A stretch of 8,671 nt of DNA from Bacillota bacterium (GTDB lineage: Bacteria > Bacillota > Clostridia > Oscillospirales > Ruminococcaceae). The translations under genes were made by a program, and so were the position numbers. Of the stretch, positions 1 through 5,283 are shown one piece after another (the stretch's first letter is position 1; every line of letters begins with the position of its first letter). The DNA lies in assembly GCA_023394255.1 (NCBI GenBank), contig JAEXAZ010000266.1:1-8671 (forward strand), given 5' to 3'. The notes beneath the pieces were generated by a model that searched no databases, was not told the origin of the DNA, and was given only the letters and a program-made list of their open reading frames with translations.

Positions 1-270
1 AAACGGGTGTTCGTGGTCGGCCGGCCTTCCCGCCATCTGAAAGCCCAGAAGCGTCACCACCGACGAGCCCGCGTCCGACAGATTGTTGAACGCGTCTGCG
101 GTTATGGAAATAGAAGAAGTGAGCAAACCCGAGAAAAATTTAGCGAAAAACAGGCATAAATTCAAAAAAATCCCAACCGAGCCGGCCAGAATCCCATACT
201 GCCCGCGCACCCGCAGATCATGGATCTGCGCGCTGTCCTTAATGAATAGTTTAACCAGAAGGTCAACCAT
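1..270 (-). CDS. Cation diffusion facilitator (CDF) transporter, N-terminal 90 residues; 3' end outside window
   Basis: This is the N-terminal part of a CDF-family inner-membrane metal/proton antiporter that exports divalent cations. The visible 90 codons hold a short cytoplasmic N-terminus, a first membrane span at about residues 27-49, and the CDF signature ITADAFNNLSDAGSSVV (residues 56-72) in the second span. The fragment ends at HEHPF, the usual start of the loop rich in His and Asp before TM3. The TM2 metal site reads N62-x3-D66, where zinc transporters usually have H/D-x3-D; N-x3-D is associated with Mn2+ transporters, so Mn2+ efflux is a reasonable but unproven guess. The ATG at 270 is chosen because GGGGTG lies 6 nt upstream and a good promoter precedes it. 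The gene runs off the left edge, so TM3-TM6 and the C-terminal domain cannot be judged. Confidence 0.92.
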   Translation of the reverse strand, partial: MVDLLVKLFIKDSAQIHDLRVRGQYGILAGSVGIFLNLCLFFAKFFSGLLTSSISITADAFNNLSDAGSSVVTLLGFQMAGRPADHEHPF

Positions 271-316
271 ATCATTCACCCCGTTGTCTACTAGTGTATG
301 CCATACTGCCCTGATC

Positions 317-345
317 ATTCTAACGCAATTCAGGAAAGACGTCAA
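317..345 (-). promoter_or_regulatory. Sigma-A-type promoter of the CDF gene
   Basis: On the minus strand TTGACG (340-345) is followed after exactly 17 nt by TAGAAT (317-322). Each box matches the vegetative consensus at 5 of 6 positions. Transcription would start near 310, giving a leader of about 40 nt before the CDF start codon at 270. No operator-like palindrome was recognised over it. Confidence 0.72.
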
Positions 346-370
346 ACCGGACGCATTACAGGAATTTCTA

Positions 371-400
371 TAAATAAACATTACAAGGTATCACATACTA
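371..400 (+). promoter_or_regulatory. Sigma-G-like (forespore) promoter of the 56-residue gene
   Basis: TAAATA (371-376) and CATACTA (394-400) are separated by 17 nt. The classical sigma-G consensus is TGAATA, 17-18 nt, CATACTA, so the -10 box is exact and the -35 differs at one base. A start near 407 would leave a leader of about 28 nt carrying the Shine-Dalgarno sequence of the downstream gene. The -10 box is also close to the sigma-E form (CATACAnT), so a mother-cell reading is not excluded. The assignment is from sequence match only. Confidence 0.5.
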
Positions 401-434
401 TGCATGAGCACACGAACAGGAAGGAGAATAAACT

Positions 435-605
435 ATGTTTTTTAAAAAAAAGCGAGAGCAGAAAGCGCCCAGGCAATCCAATTTCACTTCTCAAAGAACA
501 GAGTCCATGAGCCAGGCGGGAAAATCTTTCGATGAAGTCCTCCCGTATCTTTTGTCCGGGGAAGCGGACGACCTGTCCAATGATTTTACGATGAAGCTTC
601 AATAA
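435..605 (+). CDS. Small hypothetical protein, 56 residues, possibly forespore-expressed
   Basis: I do not recognise this protein. It begins MFFKKKREQKAPRQ, strongly basic, continues through a Ser/Thr/Gln-rich stretch (residues 14-31), and ends in an acidic part with FDEVLPYLLSGEADDLSND (residues 32-50) that could form one amphipathic helix. There is no membrane span, signal peptide or cysteine, so a soluble peptide is expected. Coding status is supported by a strong ribosome site (AAGGAG, 8 nt before the ATG), a sigma-G-like promoter at the right distance, and a hairpin after the stop. The charge split (basic head, acidic tail) fits a DNA- or membrane-surface-associated small protein, but no function should be assigned. 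It faces yebC tail to tail. The overlapping frame on the other strand lacks comparable start signals. Confidence 0.72.
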   Translation: MFFKKKREQKAPRQSNFTSQRTESMSQAGKSFDEVLPYLLSGEADDLSNDFTMKLQ

Positions 606-661
606 CGCGATCCTCCCTTTATTAATTGTCTTCCTGATTTCCTGTTTTATTCACAGAGAAC

Positions 662-704
662 GACAGCCCTCCTGATGTATTTCTCCTACATCAAGAGGGC
701 TGTT
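662..704. terminator. Shared hairpin terminator between the 56-residue gene and yebC
   Basis: The arms 662-679 and 687-704 form a stem of 17 pairs (one G-U) interrupted by a single C/A mismatch (672/694), with a 7-nt loop. The stem begins one base past the yebC stop codon, and lies 57 nt after the stop of the opposing 56-residue gene. On the plus strand it is followed by a moderately T-rich run (TTGTCATTCTTCGTCTTCC). On the minus strand the following tract is poorer in T. It most likely stops transcription in both directions or protects 3' ends. Confidence 0.7.
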
Positions 705-705
705 G

Positions 706-1449
706 TCATTCTTCGTCTTCCTCTTCGGGCATATCCCAGTTATGATAGACATTCTGTACATCGTCGTTGTCATCGAACATGTCCAGAAGCTTCTGCATTT
801 TTTCGGCCAGTTCCGGATCGGTGATCTGGACCTTGGTCATCGGGATGTATTCGACTTCCGCGGAATCATAAACATAGCCCATCTCCGCCAGCTTCCCGGC
901 CACTTTGGAAACATCGTTGGGTTCAGTGACGACCGTAATTATCTCATCCTCATACTGATAATCGGACGCGCCCGCCTCGAAGCAGTCGTCCATGGCTTTT
1001 TCCTCACCGATTTTGTTGTCCTCGTTCTCAATATAAATCATTCCCCTGGCTTCAAACAGGAACGAAACGCTGCCGTTCTGCCCAAGGTTCCCCCCGCATT
1101 TGTCGAAGTAGTGGCGCAGGTCGCCGGCTGTGCGGTTGCGGTTATCTGTCAGAGTCTCAACGATTACGGCTACGCCGGAAGGTCCATACCCCTCGTATGT
1201 AATCTCCTCGTAGTCTTCCTTGCTGTCGCCCGCTTTTTTCAGCAGACGTTCGATATTGTCGTTCGGCACGTTGTTTGCCTTGGCTTTCGCAATCAGGTCG
1301 CGGAGCTTGCTGTTATTGTTTGGGTCGGCGCCGCCTTCGCGGGCGGCGACGGTAATTTCACGTCCTATTTTTGTAAATACCTTCGCTTTGGCACCGTCCG
1401 TTTTTTCCTTTTTCCGTTTGATATTGGCCCATTTGGAATGTCCAGACAT
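706..1449 (-). CDS. yebC: YebC/TACO1-family protein (translation-associated regulator)
   Basis: This is a full-length 247-residue YebC/TACO1 protein. The N-terminus MSGHSKWANIKRKK is the family hallmark, followed by the helical first domain with KVFTKIGREI (residues 24-33) and AREGGADPNNNSKLR (36-50). The central block YEGYGPSGVAVIVETLTDNRNRT (85-107) and GSVSFLFE (126-133) are also classic. The tail is very acidic (MPEEEDEE). Members were long annotated as transcription regulators; later work on TACO1 and bacterial YebC points to a cytoplasmic role in translation of difficult, proline-rich stretches. The ATG at 1449 is preferred over an in-frame GTG at 1464 because GAGG lies 9 nt upstream and the family begins exactly at MSGHSKW. 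It follows the U32 gene by 42 nt and is the last gene of the mltG operon. Confidence 0.96.
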   Translation of the reverse strand: MSGHSKWANIKRKKEKTDGAKAKVFTKIGREITVAAREGGADPNNNSKLRDLIAKAKANNVPNDNIERLLKKAGDSKEDYEEITYEGYGPSGVAVIVETLTDNRNRTAGDLRHYFDKCGGNLGQNGSVSFLFEARGMIYIENEDNKIGEEKAMDDCFEAGASDYQYEDEIITVVTEPNDVSKVAGKLAEMGYVYDSAEVEYIPMTKVQITDPELAEKMQKLLDMFDDNDDVQNVYHNWDMPEEEDEE

Positions 1450-1491
1450 CTCTCTCAACCTCACATTTATGATTTGATTTTATTATGAGCA

Positions 1492-2706
1492 CTACGGTTT
1501 GACCTCCCGCCGCAGCATGGCTCCCCGCAAAAGAGGCTTTGCGCAGGGAATCCGGTACTGGCGCATGGGATGGCAGGCGCTTTCCACTTCCCCGGTCTGG
1601 GCATCGTGGATTGCAGTGATGGTAAACTTCTCCGGGGGCTGCCCCGGCTGCATGATTTCCACTTCCTCGCCGCGGGAGAATTTGTTGCGGCCGGTAACCA
1701 GCAGTTCGCCGTCCTCCCAGCCTTCCGCGACAGCGATGACATCCCAGTTCCGGATATATCCCGCATTCTGATAGCACTGGTCAGGGCGTCCGAAATAAAA
1801 CCCGGTGGAATATTCCCGGTGGCTGACACGAAGGACTTCGTCCAGAACCCATTGCGGAGGGTGATAGTGGAGCGGGTCCCGCAGATAGACGTCCACGGCC
1901 CCGCGGTAGGCCCCGGTCACAACCGCCACATAATACGCGGATTTGGCGCGCCCCTCGATTTTCAGGGAGGTTACCCCGGCCTCTGCCAGCCGGTCGACGT
2001 ATTCAATCATACAGAGGTCCTTTGCGTTCAGGATGTAGCTGCCCTTTTCATCCTCAAAAATCGGGTAATACTGTCCGGGACGCTTTTCCTCCATGAGGTG
2101 GTAGCCCCATCGGCACGGCTGCGCGCATTCTCCCCGGTTCGCGTCCCGCCCTACGATATAGTTGCTCAGCAGGCAGCGCCCGGAAAAAGACATGCACATC
2201 GCGCCGTGGACAAACACCTCAATTTCCAGATCCGCCGGCGTATGCTCACGGATGCAGCGAATCTCCTCCAGGGAAAGCTCCCGGGCCAGCACCACGCGCT
2301 TCGCGCCGAGACGGTGCAGCTCATTGGCGGTCAGATAATTGACCACGCCGGCCTGCGTGGAAATATGCAGTTCCAGTTCCGGGACAAGCCTTTTGGCAAG
2401 CATCAAAATGCCGATATCCGCCACAATGAGCGCGTCTACACCGGCATCGCGGGCCGTCCGCAAAAAGTCCGGCAGCTGCGCCAGTTCCTCATTGGATGGG
2501 AGTGTATTGCAGGTCAGATAGACCCGCACGTTCCTTTTGTGCGCGTACGCAACGGCAGACCGGAGTCCTTCCCGGTCAAAATTTGCGCAGGCGGCGCGCA
2601 TGCCGAATGCGGTACCACCCAGGTAAACCGCATCGGCACCGTAAAGGACGGCGTTTTCCAGCCGTTCCATGTCGCCCGCGGGCGATAAAATTTCGGGTTT
2701 TTGCAA
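1492..2706 (-). CDS. U32-family protein, probably prephenate-dependent tRNA U34 hydroxylation factor (TrhP-like)
   Basis: The 404-residue product is a U32 'peptidase' family member. It opens with KPEILSPAGDMERLENAV (residues 3-20) and contains GADAVYLGG (23-31), the segment VFVHGAMCMSFSGRCLLSNY (164-183), and RGECAQPCRW (191-200). The four cysteines C171, C178, C194 and C198 form the conserved cluster expected to hold an iron-sulfur centre. A beta-rich C-terminal domain covers about 320-400. Despite the name, characterised relatives (E. coli TrhP, B. subtilis YrrN/YrrO) work in 5-hydroxyuridine formation at tRNA position 34, using prephenate as an essential metabolite; a true collagenase activity is less likely. 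The start is TTG at 2706: AAAGGAG sits 8 nt upstream and the family begins right there. It follows mltG by 22 nt, so the two are cotranscribed. Confidence 0.93.
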   Translation of the reverse strand: MQKPEILSPAGDMERLENAVLYGADAVYLGGTAFGMRAACANFDREGLRSAVAYAHKRNVRVYLTCNTLPSNEELAQLPDFLRTARDAGVDALIVADIGILMLAKRLVPELELHISTQAGVVNYLTANELHRLGAKRVVLARELSLEEIRCIREHTPADLEIEVFVHGAMCMSFSGRCLLSNYIVGRDANRGECAQPCRWGYHLMEEKRPGQYYPIFEDEKGSYILNAKDLCMIEYVDRLAEAGVTSLKIEGRAKSAYYVAVVTGAYRGAVDVYLRDPLHYHPPQWVLDEVLRVSHREYSTGFYFGRPDQCYQNAGYIRNWDVIAVAEGWEDGELLVTGRNKFSRGEEVEIMQPGQPPEKFTITAIHDAQTGEVESACHPMRQYRIPCAKPLLRGAMLRREVKP

Positions 2707-2721
2707 ATGAATTTCTCCTTT
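2704..2721 (-). promoter_or_regulatory. Ribosome binding site fixing a TTG start for the U32 gene
   Basis: AAAGGAG (2715-2721) is followed after 8 nt by TTG (2704-2706). No ATG or GTG in the frame has comparable spacing, and extending the frame further upstream would run into mltG. The non-ATG start probably lowers output relative to mltG. Confidence 0.8.
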
Positions 2722-2728
2722 GGAAGGG

Positions 2729-4174
2729 TTAGGACCCGGAGTTCTGCTCCTCCTCATTGACGCCCGTCCCGTGCGCGCCGATGCCCGCATTCTGGATATT
2801 GACATCGTGCTCTTCCCTCGTCTGGGCAAAATAGAATTTGCCGTCTTTATCAGACAGGAAATAGAAGTAATCAGACTGCTCGGGGAAAATTGCCGCTTCT
2901 ATCGCGTCCATACCGGGATTGCAGATCGGGCCCGCAGGCAGCCCGTTGCATTTGTACGTGTTATACGCATCGTACATCGGCTGGTTTGTCACTGTCATAA
3001 ACGGTTTGATGTTATCCTCAACATAATGAATAGAGGGGTCGGACTCAAGCCTTGGCAGCTGCATCTGCGGATTTTCCATGCGGTTGTGGAAGACAGAGGA
3101 AACCATCTTCATATCGGGGACCTGCGCCGCCTCTTTCTGGATCAGGGACGCCAGTGTGATAATATCGTCGACAGACATTCCCGACGCCTCAATTTCTTCC
3201 GAAAGGTCGCCGGCAATCTTATTGTTAAAGTTGGAGAAGAACTTGCGGGATACCGCCTCCGGGCTCATCCCTTTATAAAAGATATACGTATCCGGGAAGA
3301 AATAACCCTCATAGCGGCGGAACCGGTATTCTTTTTCAGGGACATCCGCCAGCGCTTCATATTCCCAGGGGAATTCGCCCGCATCCAGATAGGCGTACAG
3401 GTCGTCCGCTTTACAGACATCGTTCTCCTCCAGCTTGTCGGCGATCTCCATCAGCGTGACGCCCTCGGGGAACATCAGCGTGACCTCTTCCTGCTTGCCG
3501 CTGTTCGGCGTGCGGAACTTCACCATGATCTGGTCATAGCTCATGTTGGAATTGAGCGCGTAGTCCCCCGGCAGAAAGTCCTTCGCATCATTTTTCAGCC
3601 CGGCGTAAATGCGGAAAGTAAACGGCTGGTCAATAATGCCCTTTTCTTCCAGCATCGCCGCAATCTGCGACATCGACTGGTCGGGCGGAAGCGTAAATTC
3701 TATTTCCATATCCTTTTTATTCAGGCCGAACAGATCCTGCGCACTTGCAAGCGCAAAAAGAGCCAGAAAAACGGAAACGCCCAAAACCACCGCAAGCACG
3801 ATCAGCGCCCGCATCCAGCGGCTGAAGCCGCCGGGTTCCTGTTTATAGTCTTCCTCGCCGTCATCCCCATGGCCGCCGCCACCTCCGCCGCCGTGATGAT
3901 TGATCGGCGGGGCCGGAGTGGAAGGCTCATAAAATTCACTGTCGTCAATATTAACCTGAAAGGAACGCCGCCTGGACCTGTCCGATTCCTTTGCAGCCTG
4001 TGCGGACGGCCGCGCCGCTGAAGAAGCACCGGCAGCCGCACGCCGCCTCTGCGGCTCAGGAGCGTCAAAATCAAATGCACGGCGGCGTCTTTGCGGCGCC
4101 GCAGGCTGCTGCGCATCCACGTCGTCCAGCTTGAAGCTTTTGATCAGGCCTTCAAACTCATCGTTGTTACTCAT
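2729..4174 (-). CDS. mltG: Endolytic murein transglycosylase MltG (YceG-like)
   Basis: MltG cleaves nascent glycan strands of peptidoglycan on the outer face of the membrane and sets strand length. The 481-residue protein has a long cytoplasmic N-terminus (1-118) rich in Arg, Ala, Pro and Gln, with a Gly/His tract at 92-105. One membrane span follows at about 122-144, then a LysM-like region (about 155-222) and the YceG catalytic domain. The catalytic glutamate is E348 in LASLIQKEA. Other family blocks are FPDTYIF (293-299), LPRLESDPSIHY (373-384), YNTYKCNGLPAGPICNPG (404-421) and TREEHDVNIQ (452-461). The ATG at 4174 is chosen over an upstream TTG because of the tandem AGGAGG sites and the start MSNNDEFEGL. 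It leads the operon with the U32 gene and yebC, under a sigma-A-like promoter at 4308-4336. Confidence 0.95.
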   Translation of the reverse strand: MSNNDEFEGLIKSFKLDDVDAQQPAAPQRRRRAFDFDAPEPQRRRAAAGASSAARPSAQAAKESDRSRRRSFQVNIDDSEFYEPSTPAPPINHHGGGGGGGHGDDGEEDYKQEPGGFSRWMRALIVLAVVLGVSVFLALFALASAQDLFGLNKKDMEIEFTLPPDQSMSQIAAMLEEKGIIDQPFTFRIYAGLKNDAKDFLPGDYALNSNMSYDQIMVKFRTPNSGKQEEVTLMFPEGVTLMEIADKLEENDVCKADDLYAYLDAGEFPWEYEALADVPEKEYRFRRYEGYFFPDTYIFYKGMSPEAVSRKFFSNFNNKIAGDLSEEIEASGMSVDDIITLASLIQKEAAQVPDMKMVSSVFHNRMENPQMQLPRLESDPSIHYVEDNIKPFMTVTNQPMYDAYNTYKCNGLPAGPICNPGMDAIEAAIFPEQSDYFYFLSDKDGKFYFAQTREEHDVNIQNAGIGAHGTGVNEEEQNSGS

Positions 4175-4175
4175 G

Positions 4176-4193
4176 TGTCCTCCTTGTCCTCCT
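4176..4193 (-). promoter_or_regulatory. Duplicated Shine-Dalgarno of mltG (two tandem AGGAGGACA units)
   Basis: A perfect 9-nt tandem repeat, AGGAGGACA twice, lies immediately upstream of the mltG ATG. The nearer AGGAGG ends 4 nt from the start codon, tighter than usual, and the farther one ends 13 nt away, looser than usual. The two sites may compete or compensate. Such a repeat could gain or lose a unit by replication slippage. Confidence 0.75.
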
Positions 4194-4307
4194 GTGCGGC
4201 AGGTTGAAAACTGCGCAAAAACGCCGCTGCCGAGGCCAGATTCGTCTTGCAAAATACTGATCAGCGCATTTTTCCGATTTTACACAGCATAAGCCAATAT
4301 ACAATAT

Positions 4308-4336
4308 ATAATACCTCAATTTGTCAGAATAATCAA
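4308..4336 (-). promoter_or_regulatory. Sigma-A-type promoter of the mltG operon
   Basis: On the minus strand TTGATT (4331-4336) is followed after 17 nt by TATTAT (4308-4313), in an AT-rich stretch that contrasts with the flanking genes. The boxes match the vegetative consensus at 4/6 and 5/6. Transcription would start near 4300, leaving a leader of roughly 125 nt before the mltG ATG at 4174. Apart from the tandem ribosome sites and a weak 6-bp stem, I see no riboswitch or recognised regulatory RNA in that leader. Confidence 0.55.
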
Positions 4337-4396
4337 ATAGTTCCCGCTATTTTATTGCAAAATCTTTTGAACACAATCTTTACATCATCTTGTTGT

Positions 4397-4425
4397 AACC
4401 CATTCTGCCGCAAAAACATAGAATG
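4397..4425 (+). promoter_or_regulatory. Sigma-K-like (late mother-cell) promoter of the 51-residue gene
   Basis: AACC (4397-4400), then exactly 16 nt, then CATAGAATG (4417-4425). This compares with the sigma-K pattern mACm, 16 nt, CATAnnnTA, with one mismatch at the last base. Transcription would begin near 4432, about 27 nt before the ATG at 4459. The motif carries little information, so chance is possible, but placement and the encoded peptide both fit. Confidence 0.42.
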
Positions 4426-4450
4426 AAACAAATCTATAACTGTGAGGTGT

Positions 4451-4469
4451 CAATTGATATGAACAATTG
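4451..4469 (+). promoter_or_regulatory. Small inverted repeat enclosing the start codon of the 51-residue gene
   Basis: CAATTG (4451-4456) and CAATTG (4464-4469) can pair to a 6-bp stem whose 7-nt loop ATATGAA contains the ATG. The stem begins one base after the GAGGTG ribosome site. It is AU-rich and weak, so an effect on translation is only a possibility. Confidence 0.35.
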
Positions 4470-4614
4470 CTGCAACGACAGCGTTTCTCCCGTGAGCAAC
4501 GGATGCGGATGCGGTGGTGGAAACAGCGGATATTATTCCTGGTTTTGGATTCTGATTCTCATCATCATCGTGTGTGGATTTGGATTCTCGGGCGGTGCGA
4601 ACACTTGGTACTAA
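4459..4614 (+). CDS. Small Cys/Gly-rich single-span membrane peptide, 51 residues
   Basis: The peptide starts MNNCCNDSVSPVSNGCGCGG and then has GYYSWFW, a hydrophobic helix ILILIIIVCGFGF (residues 31-43), and a short polar end SGGANTWY. It has five cysteines (4, 5, 16, 18, 39) and a Gly-rich linker. Short Gly-rich peptides with one C-terminal hydrophobic segment occur in spore-formers, including the YjcZ-like sporulation proteins; this one resembles them in layout, but I cannot show homology. The ATG at 4459 is preferred over one at 4423 because GAGGTG lies 9 nt upstream and the earlier ATG falls inside the sigma-K-like -10 box. The gene stands alone, divergent from mltG and convergent with the cyclo-ligase gene, whose hairpin it shares. 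A spore coat or spore membrane role is inference. Confidence 0.75.
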   Translation: MNNCCNDSVSPVSNGCGCGGGNSGYYSWFWILILIIIVCGFGFSGGANTWY

Positions 4615-4639
4615 ACCCGCCGATACATGCACATGAGCC

Positions 4640-4680
4640 GCAAATGGCGGTCCCGGTTTGATAACGGGGCCGCCATTTGC
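4640..4680. terminator. Shared hairpin between the 51-residue gene and the thyX-tmk cluster
   Basis: Arms 4640-4655 and 4665-4680 pair over 16 bp (15 Watson-Crick pairs plus one T-G) around a 9-nt loop. The stem abuts the stop codon of the cyclo-ligase gene (4681-4683) and lies 25 nt past the stop of the opposing small gene. Neither side has a clean T-run, so it may act as a 3'-end stabiliser or a factor-aided terminator as much as an intrinsic terminator. Confidence 0.65.
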
Positions 4681-5283
4681 CTATCTCCTTTGCTGTATGG
4701 GCACCGGGCTGTACAGCCGTCTCTCGGTAAGAATCAAGTCCACGGGAATGTCATAGCGGCCGCTCCAAAGCCGCCTTCGCAGGTTCCGGGCGTAAACGAT
4801 CCCGATTTTAACCCCGGGATAACCGGACAGAAACCGGTCATAGTACCCCGCGCCATACCCAAGGCGATAGCCGGCCCTGTCATATGCAAGCGCCGGTACG
4901 ATGCAGATGCTGTCCTGAAAATCCCGCACCAGTTCGCACCGCTCTTTTATCGGCTCCAGCACGCCGAAAGTGCGCGGAACCAATTGGTCGAGCGATTCAA
5001 TAAAATAGAATTCCATCAGGCGGCTGTCGTCTACGCAGCGCGGAACCGCCACCCGTTTCCCATCAGCCAGCGCCCGTAAAATCAGACGAAGGGTATCAAC
5101 TTCTATCGGCAGGGAAACATAGGTCAGCACTATTTTACAGGCCTGGTATTCCCGCACTGACAGCAGTTTCTCCAGGATTTTACTGTCATAGGCGGCTTTC
5201 GTTTCTGCGCTCATGGAACGCCGCCAGTCCTTGATTTCATCTCTCATCCGCTGCTTGAGCGGCCGGATATCTATTCCCCGCAT
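4681..5283 (-). CDS. 5-formyltetrahydrofolate cyclo-ligase (methenyl-THF synthetase)
   Basis: This cytoplasmic enzyme converts 5-formyl-THF to 5,10-methenyl-THF with ATP, returning a storage folate to the one-carbon pool. The 200-residue length is typical. The N-terminal basic helix LKQRMRDEIKDWRRSMS (residues 9-25), VLTYVSLPIEVDT (52-64) and the nucleotide/Mg-binding signature YDRAGYRLGYGAGYYDRFL (134-152) identify it. The ATG at 5283 has AAGGA 9 nt upstream and overlaps the end of the DJ-1 gene by 13 nt, which suggests translational coupling. A later in-frame Met at residue 13 would cut into the conserved basic helix, so it is less likely. As the last gene of the cluster it connects to ThyX, which consumes methylene-THF. 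The Firmicutes counterpart is often called yqgN. Confidence 0.93.
   Translation of the reverse strand: MRGIDIRPLKQRMRDEIKDWRRSMSAETKAAYDSKILEKLLSVREYQACKIVLTYVSLPIEVDTLRLILRALADGKRVAVPRCVDDSRLMEFYFIESLDQLVPRTFGVLEPIKERCELVRDFQDSICIVPALAYDRAGYRLGYGAGYYDRFLSGYPGVKIGIVYARNLRRRLWSGRYDIPVDLILTERRLYSPVPIQQRR

Noticed and set aside
298..510. 70-codon plus-strand frame overlapping the 56-residue gene
   Set aside because: It starts before the sigma-G-like promoter, has no ribosome site, and ends inside the better supported 56-residue gene.
381..602. 73-codon minus-strand frame opposite the 56-residue gene
   Set aside because: Without a ribosome site or promoter, it is outcompeted by the plus-strand frame with strong AAGGAG spacing and a promoter.
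2707..2829. Upstream in-frame extension of the U32 gene
   Set aside because: It would overlap the end of mltG by about 100 nt and lacks a ribosome site; family homology begins right at the TTG at 2706.
2720..4021. Long open frame on the plus strand (433 codons), antisense to mltG, plus similar ones at 1570-2688 and 703-1488
   Set aside because: They lie wholly or mostly opposite well-conserved genes, their translations show no family motif, and they have no fitting ribosome sites. They follow from the codon bias of the coding strand.
4197..4232. Possible regulatory hairpin in the mltG leader (CGGCAG/CTGCCG)
   Set aside because: Only a 6-bp stem with a 24-nt loop; too weak and without a recognisable riboswitch or T-box motif.
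4175..4252. 26-codon N-terminal extension of MltG from a TTG
   Set aside because: It would translate through the tandem AGGAGG sites, which clearly serve the ATG at 4174.
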